DNA of 64,000 bases from Blastomyces gilchristii SLH14081 (taxonomy: Eukaryota > Ascomycota > Eurotiomycetes > Onygenales > Ajellomycetaceae): NCBI RefSeq assembly GCF_000003855.2, contig NW_003101681.1, forward strand, positions 472,681-536,680, in the 5' to 3' direction. Below are positions 12,101-23,230 of this stretch, piece after piece. The notes below the pieces were generated by a model, which ran no database searches, was not told the origin of the DNA, and saw only the letters and a list, made by a program, of their open reading frames with translations. Both the position numbers and the translations under genes were made by a program. How positions within the stretch are numbered: the stretch's first letter is position 1; each line of letters opens with the position of its first letter.

Positions 12101-14035
12101 ACTAATTAATTTAGTATAATGTATATAAGAAGCCGGCGTACACCTGTAATCATACGCTGAGTTAAGCAACCTTTGAATCACAATAAGACTAAGACTGAAA
12201 ATTAAATTCAGTCTCATTCAGTTCATTCAGTGATTGCTTATATAATCAGAATTTGATAATAATTATTGATAATGCTTATGAAACAACTAAATATATTCTT
12301 ATATAAGTTTATTCTTTACTTTTTCATGAAAACTATACTTCTCTGATATACTGTGATCAGAGATATTATACTATCTAATAATTTTATATTTTATAATCAT
12401 GAGTTTCTTGATTATTACTTCTTATAATTGTCTCTGATAATAGTGATAAATATCTCAGCTTGAGTTGAACTTTTACTTTATTCTTATCTCTATCAATGAA
12501 ATTATCAGAATATCATGTATCATCAGTATAATAGTTGAATATATACTCTTAACAATTTTTTATAACTTTAAAATTGATTTAGTATATAAATTTATCAGAT
12601 TATCTTGAAGATAGTAATTAAATTTAGTTTTATAAGTATATAGTTTTATCTGATTTTTAATTGTAATTAATATATATAAGTTCTGTTTCAAAGTTAGTAT
12701 TATAGTTCTATATAATATGAAGTGTTATCAAAGATTGTTACTTACTAGAGAATTATAGTTCACTGTCTTCACATCTCTAATATCTGTTTATTTAAATCTC
12801 TGATAGTTGATATTGTAGTAATCTTAAGTTAATTTAATATATAAGTCTCATTTCTCCTTTGTTCAATCTTAAGAATTGTAGATATTAACTTAATAGAATA
12901 GATCTAGTAGAGCTGCTATAGTATAGTACTCTGTAAAAGATTGTTCAGTTTTACTGTAATAATATATTAGTTTATTTCTTACAGTAATAATAGCCTGCAC
13001 TATAGTATTATCTTAGACTGAATTTCTTTTTAAGTGATTCAACTGTTTCTCAAGATAAGTAAATAAACTATTATACACTTATCAGACTGACTGCAGTATT
13101 AATATATAAGTGATTAAAACTATCTTCATTATCTTATAAAACTGAAATAGTAAATCAATTATATATTCTAACTGAGTTCACTTCATATTAGAAAGTTTCA
13201 ATATCTAAAGCTTTTTCTAATCAGAGTATTACACTTAATGATTAATCATCTGATATAATTGAAGAGTCTAAACAGTTATTTTATATATTGAACTTTATTA
13301 TATTTTAATATTCTGTATCATATTCAGTGATATGACTGATTTATTTATTTATTGAATATTATAGAATTGTTATTATTATTTAGAGAAGATATAAATTGCA
13401 TTAATAATATTTTAAATCTGTGATATTTAAATTATTAGTTAATCTATTCAAAATTAATAGTAGTATTATTAAAAAGTATTATTAAAAAACAATATTAAAA
13501 AGTGTTATTAAAAACTATTATCTTTTATAAAGTGAATATAAAAGTTACTTGAGTAATCACTTCTATCTCATTCTTATCTCAAGAATCAGTTATCTCATTA
13601 TTCTTTATCTTGATATTAAGATTGTTTATTAGTGTTTGTATTATAAGTTAAATCATATAAGTAATACAGAGAATATAACCTTATTTATTATTTCAGAAAT
13701 GCAAAGTCAATTTTTACTCTAAGCTCTTTACTATAGTGTAGTTATTCACAGCATTATCAGTTATAATTATAAGAAGACTGAGACTAATATCTCAATAGTT
13801 ATTTTTAATTACAGTTATTAATATCTCTGTTATATAATTCTCAGTATGACTACTGATCAATGATTCAAATTCAATTAATATCTCTTAATAAGTTCAGTTC
13901 TTATCAATGAAATAATATATAACTCTTATAAATATAAGATTGTTTGTACTAGTTCATGCATTCACTGTGAGAAACACTCTTTGATGATTCTTCAACTCTG
14001 ATTCTAGATATTATATATTAACTTTGTAGTGTGTC
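9182..14035. other. AT-rich degenerate DNA between identified elements
   Basis: After the end of the Ty3 pol (about 9450) I cannot identify a family. Purine-rich tracts on the + strand (10,100-10,330 and 11,100-11,340) give Ser/Leu-rich open frames on the other strand that I do not regard as genes. A short segment at about 12,130-12,175 keeps normal composition (GCCGGCGTACACC). The following 12,183-12,280 has an inverted, diverged counterpart at 27,955-28,062. A possible LTR start (TGTTAGAC) lies near 12,050. The region is probably more RIP-decayed retroelement. Confidence 0.5.
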
Positions 14036-14048
14036 TCAAGATTGAACT

Positions 14049-15919
14049 CTATGAGACAGTTATATATAGCCTGTATCATCTCAGTAGCTGATTATGAAGT
14101 TCAAGTTTGATGAAATAATCAAGGGAATTTCACTGAACTCTTTCAAAGTATGTAAAACAGAGCTTTGAGAAGAATTCTGAGAGCATTCAAATCATCTTCT
14201 ATTAAAGCAATGAAAATTGAAGCTTCAATTGTCTCTTTTGCTATTAGATTTGAAAAGGTCTGTATGAACTATACTCTGAGAGTTATTAAGATGAGCTTGA
14301 ATTATATAGTCAGAGAAAGAGTCTCTTCTTTATTTTTATCAATTAACTCAGAAAATAAACTGAATTGAAATAGATTTCTTAATTGAAATGACAATGATTC
14401 TTCAAAGAAAATGCTATCTTAACTATACAGACTATACTCACTGATTAAAAATCAGTTTTCTTCATTAAATGTTGAAAAAGTGGTTCAGGAGAAGAACTCT
14501 ATCTGAAGAGAAACGCCTGCACTCCCATTGACTTGAGAAAGAAGTTGAACTTCTAAGAGAGAGAATATGTAACAGTATTGAAGAGATCTCTATAATTTAT
14601 ATAAAAGACTCTATCCTAATTTATTCAGATGACTCAAAAAATGAGAATTTGAATAGATTAGACACAGGCATTGCTTATACTGAAGATAATATTAATTTTA
14701 TCTCAGATTTCTGAAATTTAGGCTGTGAATCTGAAGTCTTTGATACTGAACTATTTGTAATAGTGAAAGCTTTCAAACTCATTGAAATAAAATCTCATTA
14801 AAGAGAAAATAGTTTGAAAGAGATATGAATATTCTCTAATAGTTAAGCTGCTTTAAAAAGACTTAGAAATAGTCAGATTCATAATGATCAAATGAATCTT
14901 GAACTGTTTTTAAACTCTGTTTTAAAAATTCAAAAGAGAAGAATATTAAAATAGATAATTCATCTGCACTGAGTTCCTGCTTATATAAATATTCATGATA
15001 ATGAATTGGCTGATTCAGCTGCAAAAAAGAGTTCAGAATTAAGTATATCTATTCAAAAAATAGTGCTCTGGTTTTTTATAAAGAGAAAGATAAAAGAATC
15101 TTATTTAGACAAGTGAAATGAAAGCTGGTAGAAACAAAAGAAGAGTATACATTATTCAAGATTTGAAACAAAACTCAAATAAAAGTCTTGTTTAATTAAA
15201 TGTAAAAAGAAAATATTCTCATTTATAATTCAGCTGAAACTAGGATATGATTATTTTAAATCTTATATACAAAGATTTGATGATAGATTTGATTCAATAG
15301 AATGATCATTCTGCAATATAAATGAAAATTCTGAGTATATTGTAATACAGTATGCATTATACAATAGTCTCAGAGTTAGATTGAAAGAGAAGTATAATCT
15401 AAATCAATTAAATATGAGATTCTTATTCTCAACTGAGACAGAAATCAAATACTTAATAGACTTTCTATCAGAAACTCAAGCAGCTACAAGAAAATGAATA
15501 AATTCAGAAATATCTGAATATGAAGAGAAGGAAATTAATCAGATATAGTCTGTTAAAACAGCTATACACTATCTTTTAATAATTTGTTTTGTTATAGTCT
15601 CTCTTTACTTCGCTTTTCATTTTCTATTCTTTTCTATCTATCTATTTAATATGTCTATCTTTAAGACTGTGTTCTCTTTTCTTTTGTCATGATATTGTCA
15701 AATGATTTCAAAGTATCAGAAGATGTTAAAATACTGTAATTTATAAACAGTTTTTGTATTCTGAGCTGGAATTTTCTGATTTTGCATATCTGAAATTGAT
15801 AAATGCATAATAGTTGACTTTATATATATAGGAAAAACTCTGAGAACTAAAAGTTCTCAGGTAGATATCATAGTCTCTGACTGTATACATCTATAATTGA
15901 AGAATAATAATAATAATAA
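14049..15919 (+). mobile_element. 5'-truncated LINE copy 2
   Basis: Aligns with the full-length LINE from about position 7290 to its tail: reverse transcriptase C-terminus (RRILRAFKSS), RNase H region, 3' UTR, hairpin and (AAT)n. A 13-bp target duplication, TCAAGATTGAACT, flanks it at 14,036-14,048 and 15,920-15,932. Truncation at the 5' end with an intact tail is the normal outcome of target-primed reverse transcription. It carries more stops than the full copy. Confidence 0.9.
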
Positions 15920-15932
15920 TCAAGATTGAACT

Positions 15933-16906
15933 GAAGACAGAATTGATGTAGAATATAAAGATTCAAATTAAGCATTTAAAGAAGTATTCAGAATTCAGAG
16001 TTTTCAATTAATTAAAGAGAAAGATTCAGAGATGTATATATATAAAGTAATTATTCATAAAAGTTATTATATAAGAGTTATGAAATCAGAGTATTAATAT
16101 GTAATTGATTTCACATGATTTTCTTCAAATTAGAAAGTGAGTGTTATTAAAAATCATTATCTGACAGAGTAACTTATCAGCTCAGTAGTAATTTTCTGAT
16201 TATTTTTCTTTTATTATCTGCATTCTGATGACTTCAAATGTCGGAAAATTTTTTTAAAGCTATAATCAGTTCATAATAAATGTTTCTGAATAAAGTTACA
16301 GTGATTATAGCAGAGAGATGACTCTTCAGTAATCTGCAATACAATCTATTGATAATTATTTTATAGTTCATCTCAGTATTTGTATTGAGTTTTTCATAAT
16401 TTCATGACCTGAAATCAGATATAAAAAATAAAGTGATTATTCATTATAATTGAAAGAGAGCATTCTGTATTGAATTGTAAATAATATAGACTTTGTAATT
16501 CACAGTGATTTCTTAAAGAGTTTATAAATCTTCAATAGAAGTGAAAGAAGTGAAAGAAGTGAATTCAGAAGATATAATAATAGTTTAAGAAAGATAATAA
16601 TTAATTTTCAATAACTAATCACTGATGTGTGTAAGAAGAATTATTATAAGAGAAAATAATCTTCTTTCTTAGCTTAGTTATAATTTTAGTACTAACTCAG
16701 ATTGAATATTATTAATATATAAATGTAAATAAATAATCTTGATTAATCTCTGTTATATTTCTTAAAATATATTAATATTGAGAAAGAGAGTGTTATCAAA
16801 TTGTATTATCAGATAATATCATTAAAAATATATTAATATTATAAATATCAATATTGAAAAAATGTTAATACTTATATATTATAGTGATTTATGAATCATG
16901 ATAATT
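15933..16906. other. AT-rich spacer
   Basis: Nothing recognisable. The sequence has the low C+G content and CpG depletion of the surrounding RIP-affected DNA and no open frame worth reporting. Confidence 0.5.
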
Positions 16907-16916
16907 AAATATATAT

Positions 16917-17419
16917 AGACTGGCCGCCGGGATCATGAATTTCACATTTAATCTCATTTAGTCTGATCTCATACATTTCTTAACATGAATCCCGCTGGGA
17001 CTAATCATTAAAAAAACATGCAAAGTGACTATATATCAAATCTTAAAATGACATCATGACTTAGAAAAAATAAGAAAGTGATTTCATTTGATTTCATTTA
17101 GTCTCATTCTTGACATAAAGTTACTATTTTTAGACATTTTGAGGTTGTTTTAGCCTATTTTTAATTTTTTAAAAAGTAACACTTTTTGATAACATTTAAA
17201 TGAGATTTAAAGTCATTTAAAGTAATAAAAATAATTTAAATTGAGAAGTGAAAATCATGATCTTATTTGAAAAATGTGATAAGAGTAGACAGTAAGTCTT
17301 ACTGAGACAGTATAAGATTATTTTATAATTTTAAAACCATGTAATAAGATCAGTTGAATTGATAATAAAACTATCAAATATTCTGATTCTGGTTCTAGAC
17401 ACGGTCACACGGTCAGTTT
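16917..17419 (+). mobile_element. 504-bp-family MITE, copy 2
   Basis: Same orientation as copy 1: starts AGACTGGCCGCCGGGATC and ends GGTCAGTTT. The 10-bp duplication AAATATATAT is perfect at 16,907-16,916 and 17,420-17,429. Differences from the least mutated copy are mostly C-to-T and G-to-A. Length 503 bp. Confidence 0.9.
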
Positions 17420-17429
17420 AAATATATAT

Positions 17430-18230
17430 ATATATATTATTTCTGACATTGATTTCAACTTGCACAATAATTTTTGAAAACTCAAAATTAATTTCAATTA
17501 TTATTTAACAGCTATCAAGTTTATAACTAACTAATATAGAAAAGAAAAAAACTTTTTCTACTTATTATCTTTCTTCTCTTTCTCATTCTTCTTATTATTA
17601 TTTATAATTTACTTTCTATTCTTATTCTTCTTCTTCTTCTTCTTATCTGAGATAATAATCATCTTAAAATCTCTTTTCACTATCTTCTCAGAGAAGAGTT
17701 CTCACTGCTCTCTCTTAGTCAGATTAATCTGTATCTTAAAATCCTGCATTTTCTGATCTACTGTCTCAGATTCCATCTCAGTAGTAAGTAGATTGATATA
17801 CTCAGAGAGCAGAGCTGTCTTCTTAATATTCTGAATTAGGAAGTGTATTTAAAACCTGAATAAGACTTCAATTCTCTTCTTCTCTCTCAGCTTCTGCTAT
17901 TTAATTAGAGAACAGAAGTATTGTTAAAAATTATTATCTCTTAATAAATAAAAAACTTATTAGTTTTAACTTCTTTATCTCTTACTTTAACATTCTCTTA
18001 ATCTTCTTCTACTATTACTTATTTACAGTAATACTCTTCTTCTCTCTCTCTCTCTTTATCTTAATTATAAATTATTCTTAAAACTTCTTCTGATCTCACT
18101 GCTGCTGTATAAGACTTTTTACTATCTTTTTTTTTCATTCTCTTCTGTGTAATGCTACCTGTATTATTTCTATACTTAGTTCAGTCTAAATTCATTAGAA
18201 GTATTACTTAAAATTATTATCATTCTACTC
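17430..18230 (-). other. AT-rich region with an unidentified antisense coding remnant
   Basis: Read on the minus strand, about 17,640-17,900 gives a nearly continuous peptide (LLSEYINLLTTEMESETVDQ, then EKIVKRDF and a Lys-rich tail encoded by a (TTC)n tract near 17,630). It looks like a charged, perhaps coiled-coil, protein segment. I do not recognise the family. The rest is pyrimidine-rich AT sequence. Confidence 0.35.
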
Positions 18231-18243
18231 TCTTACAGAGTCT

Positions 18244-18594
18244 GCCCCGGTGGCTGAATGGTTAATGCGGCCACCCGGTAGCACCTTGGCGTGGGAAACC
18301 AAGGCGCGTGGGTTCGAAACCCGCAGGAATACATTAAATCCGGAACTCAAGCACCTCAGGTTTCTAATAAATACAGAGGTGTACAAATCGCTTCAATGAA
18401 TTGCTCTATGTTCCTGGGCTGAGAAGTTATTATTGCATGTATCTAATTGTCACTCGTTTGTATTTTCCTATGTTCTTGTTATCTTGGCATGGTCTCAACA
18501 CCTGTATTTCCTCCTGTATAATCAACACTTGACCTGTATTTAACATCACGCAAGGACTCATCATAAGCTCCGCTTGCATATGAGTATAATGGAA

Positions 18595-18631
<37 letters not shown>
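18244..18631 (+). mobile_element. tRNA-derived SINE, copy 1
   Basis: The 388-bp element starts GCCCCGGTGGCTGAATGG and ends in (AAT)n. A 13-bp target duplication, TCTTACAGAGTCT, flanks it at 18,231-18,243 and 18,632-18,644. The first 85 bp resemble a class II (Ser/Leu) tRNA: A box TGGCTGAATGG, variable-arm stem CCTTGG..CCAAGG, and B box GGTTCGAAACC in a T-arm (GCGTGGGTTCGAAACCCGC). The body has no ORF. The 3' end (TATAATGGAAGAAT then AAT repeats) resembles the LINE 3' end. It is GC-richer than its surroundings, so little mutated. Confidence 0.88.
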
Positions 18632-18632
<1 letters not shown>

Positions 18633-18644
18633 CTTACAGAGTCT

Positions 18645-19847
18645 TTTCAAGATATTTTAATATGTTTTATAATCTGTCTTCTCTCATTTAAATGCCTTCT
18701 TCTTCTCACTCTTTAATCTGTGACAGTACTCACATGCCTTGATAATCCGCAGAACTGCAGAATATTTGAAGAGAAATAACATAATTGATTTTAATAAGCA
18801 TTGAGAAGAGATGAAGACAGAAAAGACAATCAGTAATAATATAATAATAATGATAATAATGATGATGATAATAATAATGATAATGATAATAGTAATAATA
18901 ATAATAGTAATAATAATGATGATAATAATAGTGATGAAAGAGAAAGTGTATTGAAATATATTATTAACTTATCAAATATAAAGAGACTCAAAGAAAATAT
19001 TAATAGCTTTCAAAGATATACAGAAACAGCTACAGTATTACATAGTAATATTATCTTCATTTAATATATACACTATTAATATTCTTTGTATGCAGTTATT
19101 ATATAATCTATATCAGAGATATATACAGAAAAGAGATCTTTATTATCAGAGAGAATGATTACAGTAATTCTCTGTTTTTATATTATAAAGATAAGTTGTT
19201 CTTATTTCTTTCTTCTCTCTTTTCTCTTCTTCAATTAATCACTAATTTCAAGCTGATATGAAAACTATTAAAACACTCTCAGAAACTCTCAAATTAAAGA
19301 GTATAGACTAATCAAATTTCAAATATAGAAGAAATTAAATTATCTTCTACAGATTTAATTATTTATTTCTTCTCTTAATAAAATAGTAATTACATCTCTT
19401 TCTCTCTCTTAATTAAATAAAACATAATCTGTGAAAAGTGAGTATCATATCAGATTATAATGACTAATATAAGCTCAGTACACAGAACTGTATACATACA
19501 GTACATACTGAACTGAGAGACTATGTAAGTTACAAACTGATAATAGTATCTCAAGAAGAGCTGTGCAGTGTGAGAAAGCTGCAACTCTCAGTTATATATA
19601 TAGAGAGTGAATTACTACAGTAAGTGTATATATATTGTATAAAAGTAATACTTTTTAATAATACTCAGTCTCTGATATTATGAAAATAGAGTCTCTCTAT
19701 AAGATCTGTTTTTATCAGAAGTTAAGAAATCTTATATTTCTTAAGATTATCTTTGTATATCTTATCTGTGAAATTAATAAGAGAAATTATTAATTTCAGT
19801 ATTCTGTTCTTAATATTATTCAAGTAGCAGCAGAGTTCACTCTGATT
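18645..19847. repeat. AT-rich spacer with imperfect AAT/GAT microsatellite
   Basis: A long imperfect trinucleotide repeat (AAT, GAT, AGT units) spans about 18,833-18,938. The rest of the interval is degenerate AT-rich DNA with no recognisable feature. Confidence 0.6.
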
Positions 19848-20351
19848 AGACTAACTGTGTGACCGTGTCTGCAACCAGGACCAGATTTTTTGATAGTCTC
19901 ATTATCAATTCAACTGATTTCATTACACAGTTTTAACATTAGATAGTAGTCTCATACTGTTTCAGTGAGACTTACTGTCTACTCTTATCACATTTTTTAA
20001 ATGAAACCATGATTTCCACTTCTCAATTTAAATTATTTTTATTGCTTTAAATGACTTTAAATCTCATTTGAGCATTACCAAAAAGCGTTACTTTTTAAAA
20101 AATTAAAAATAGTCTAAAAAAAACCTTAAAATGTCTTAAAATAGTAACTTTATGTTAAGAATGAGATTAAATAAGATCAAATGAGACTACTTTCTCATTT
20201 TTTTCAAGTTATGATTTCATTTTAAGATCTGATATATAGTTACTTTGCATGTTTTTTTAATGACTAGTCTCAGCAGAATTCATGTCAAGAAATGTATGAG
20301 ATCAGATCAAATAAGATCAAATGTGAAATTTATAGTCTCAGTAGCCAGTCT
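19848..20351 (-). mobile_element. 504-bp-family MITE, copy 3
   Basis: Inverted relative to copy 1: starts AGACTAACTGTGTGACCG and ends GTAGCCAGTCT. Flanks CACTCTGATT and AACTCTGATC agree at 8 of 10 positions, a mutated 10-bp duplication. Length 504 bp. Confidence 0.88.
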
Positions 20352-21000
20352 AACTCTGATCATACTTTTTAAGTATATATTTTCTAATTATTCACATTTA
20401 TATAGATATATACTGATTATTTATTAGATAATATTAAGACAATAATTTATCAGAGCTATATTACTCTCATTATGAGAAATACATAGTTAATAATAAATAT
20501 TATAAAAACTCTGAGAAGTAAGTATTTTAAAAATACTGCAGCTCTGCAATCTTAGTTTTTTTTTTTTTTATTTTTTATTTTTTTCTTTTTCTTTTATTTT
20601 TTTTTCTTTCTCTTTTTTTTTCATTGTGATTTTTTCTTATTTTTATTTTATTTTTTATTTTTTTATTATTTTTTATATTTTATATTTTTTTTATAATTAA
20701 AATTATATAAATTATAATCTGTGTTCAGAAAAGTAATAATATTTAATAATACTCTCTATTAAATTTTTAACAAAAGAGTACTATATTATGATATTATGTA
20801 AGTGAGAAATAATTTTATAATCTCATTTAATATCATTCTCAATAATGAAATCAGAATGAAAATGTGACTAAGAATTCAAATATATTCTTTATTTAAGATT
20901 AGATTTTTATTTGAAAAGTGAATTCAAAATCTTTAATATTTGAAATAATGTGATTTGAGATTAATGTGATGAATATAAACCATGATCAGAAGTAATGCTT
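20352..21000. other. AT-rich spacer with a long T-rich tract
   Basis: Positions about 20,555-20,695 are almost pure T with scattered A and C. No gene or known element is visible. Composition changes abruptly near 21,000. Confidence 0.6.
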
Positions 21001-21545
21001 TTAGGCAACATGACAACTGTAAAGTTTGGTCCTGGTCCCAGACACAGTCACACGGTCAGTCTACTGCTGATTATGTACTGAATACTGTTGCCAAGGTATC
21101 TTTTTGTATTTTTCTGCCAGAGATGAGCCAGATTGGGAAGGGCGGTACATGGATGGGACTTGGCGTTGATGTTTGGAACATCAAAGACAGACAGGGTTTT
21201 CACAGTGATTGCTCTTCAAATATCTTCGCAATCACGGGTCGGGGATCTTCCAAAATCAAGAAGATTGGCGCATAGGGCTAGGTCTCTTCATCTTACAATT
21301 TGTATGGCAATTGGACCCGGGGTTGTGGTGTGGTAGGGGTGGACGGGAGATAGTCCCACACTTTGGTTCACGTTTGGCTGGATAACTCCACCACCACACG
21401 GGGTATGCAGTCGGCGATGGGGTCAAAATGCTCGTATGATCGAGGGCTATTCGATGGATCTATCGGCGGGTTCTTATTCGAAAGATTGAGCGAGTTCGTG
21501 GTGGGGCGGTTGGTTGCTCTGTTATATAACTTATTCATATTGACT
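21000..21545. other. Island of normal base composition carrying a MITE terminus
   Basis: About 540 bp contain frequent CpG (ACGGGTCGGGG, CGAGTTCGTGG) inside DNA otherwise stripped of CpG. At 21,029-21,062 is one end of the 504-bp MITE (GTCCCAGACACAGTCACACG then GTCAGTCT) without the other end. Open frames of 67-97 codons exist on the + strand, but none resembles a known protein. It may be single-copy DNA that escaped RIP, or the inside of a low-copy element. Confidence 0.55.
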
Positions 21546-22463
21546 CTCTTAACTAACTACACTAGTTACTAAAATATCTTAATGCACACGAGCCTCTGTG
21601 TACAAAGACATTGCAGAGCTAAGCTCAAAACAGAAGACTCTGCAAGATTGATTTTACAGCTTATTAATAAAAGAGATAGAACTGTAACTACAGTGAAAGT
21701 ATGTCTCTAAAGATGAAATAAGATTGACTTGAGAATGAGTTGAATGATAACACAGATGATTGATGAAAGACTGAAGAGAGATCTGTAGAACTGAGAGATG
21801 AATTAATTATTAAAGATAATGACTGCAGCTGTTTTCTTAATTGAGTTAAGAATGAAGTTAATAAGAGATATTCTCTATAACATCTGATAATATAGTGAGC
21901 TCTTTGAATAATACTTTTCTTTTTATAGACTGCTGTTAATAAAGATATATCAGAACTATAAATCTCACAGTAATAAAACTTAATCTCAGATAATATATCT
22001 GTTTCAATAGACTGTTCACAGACTGTAGGAAATCCCACTTCTTGCAGATTCTTTATCTCTATTTTCTATCTCTTATGTAATTAATAGAGTTAGCAGCTCT
22101 TGATTATATACAACTATATAGACTGAAGTTCATGAATACTATTTATAACTCAGCTTGAATACTATTATATATTTAACTTCTACATTTTATCTTTCTACTG
22201 TGAATACTTCTAGTAGTTAACAGTATATATTATATCAAGCTGTAAACATCTGAATAATCATCTGTAAGCACTTATTCTTACACAGATGTAAAAGACAGCT
22301 ATTAATTATATAAAGTATTGATATATCTAGAATGATAGAGAGAGTTTAGACTTATTTATCACAGAATCTATGACTGTAGAAGAATCTGATTTTACTGTAT
22401 ATATTCATTTACAGTTCTACACAGTGTAAAGAGATAATCAGTGATAGAAAAGATGTAATAAGT
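21546..22463. other. AT-rich spacer
   Basis: Degenerate AT-rich sequence. A 116-codon open frame on the minus strand (about 21,688-22,038; DILSEIKFYYCEIY, then a Ser-rich C-terminus) is the only coding-like stretch and is not recognisable. Confidence 0.4.
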
Positions 22464-22967
22464 AGACTGATTATATAACTGTGTCTGAGACCAGAATCAG
22501 ATTTTTTGATAGTTTTATTATCAATTCGACTGATCTCATTACACAGTTTTAACATTAGATAGTAGTCTCATACTGTCTCAGTGAGACTTACTGTCTACTC
22601 TTATCACATTTTTCAAATGAGATCATGATTTTTACTTCTCAATTTAAATTATTTTTATTACTTTAAATGACTTTAAATCTCATTTGAGTGTTATCAAAAA
22701 GTGTTACTTTTTAAAAAATTAAAAATAATCTAAAAAAAACCCTAAAATGTCTAAAAATAGTAACTTTATATCAAGAATAAGACTAAATGAGACCAAATGA
22801 GATCACTGTCTTATTTTTTTCAAGTCATGATTTCATTTTAAGATCTAATATATAGTCACTTTGCATGTTTTTTTAATGACTAGTCCCAGCAGGATTCACA
22901 TCAAGAAATGTATGAGATTAGATCAAATGAAATTAAACATGAAATTCATGATTCCAGCGGTCAGTCT
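22464..22967 (-). mobile_element. 504-bp-family MITE, copy 4
   Basis: Starts AGACTGATTATATAACTG and ends CAGCGGTCAGTCT. Flanks TGTAATAAGT and AGTAATGAGA agree at 7 of 10 positions. Length 504 bp. Strongly mutated at its left end. Confidence 0.85.
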
Positions 22968-23134
22968 AGTAATGAGAGAAGATTATAATACCTGAGTTCT
23001 CTGAGTGTAGTATTGAAGACAGACAGCTGTAGAAGTAGTAGAACACTGTAAAGAAATAAATTAATTAAGAGACTGATTTTGTAAGCAGTGAACACAGGCT
23101 TTTGATATATTATTCATTCTTAAGAATCTATAAG

Positions 23135-23230
23135 AGGTGGTTGATCAGATGCATTATCTATTCAAGAGTCTGTACAGAGTAGATTGTTAATCAGATATGT
23201 TATCTATTCAAGAATCTGTATGAAGTAGAT
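23135..23230. repeat. Two tandem units of about 48 bp
   Basis: GTTGATCAGATGCATTATCT and GTTAATCAGATATGTTATCT begin two adjacent units that both continue with a TATTCAAGARTCTGTA-type segment. Differences are transitions. It lies just before the copia element. Confidence 0.65.

Noticed and set aside
18244..18330. A functional tRNA-Ser or tRNA-Leu gene
   Set aside because: It is continuous with a 388-bp element that has a target duplication and an AAT tail, and a second copy has the same limits; it is a SINE head.
18833..18938. Centromere or telomere repeat
   Set aside because: It is a short imperfect AAT/GAT microsatellite, unlike the telomere TTAGGG unit, and there is no large satellite array.
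20982..21572. Small genes in the GC island
   Set aside because: The open frames overlap, start at alternative codons or inside a MITE terminus, and resemble no family.
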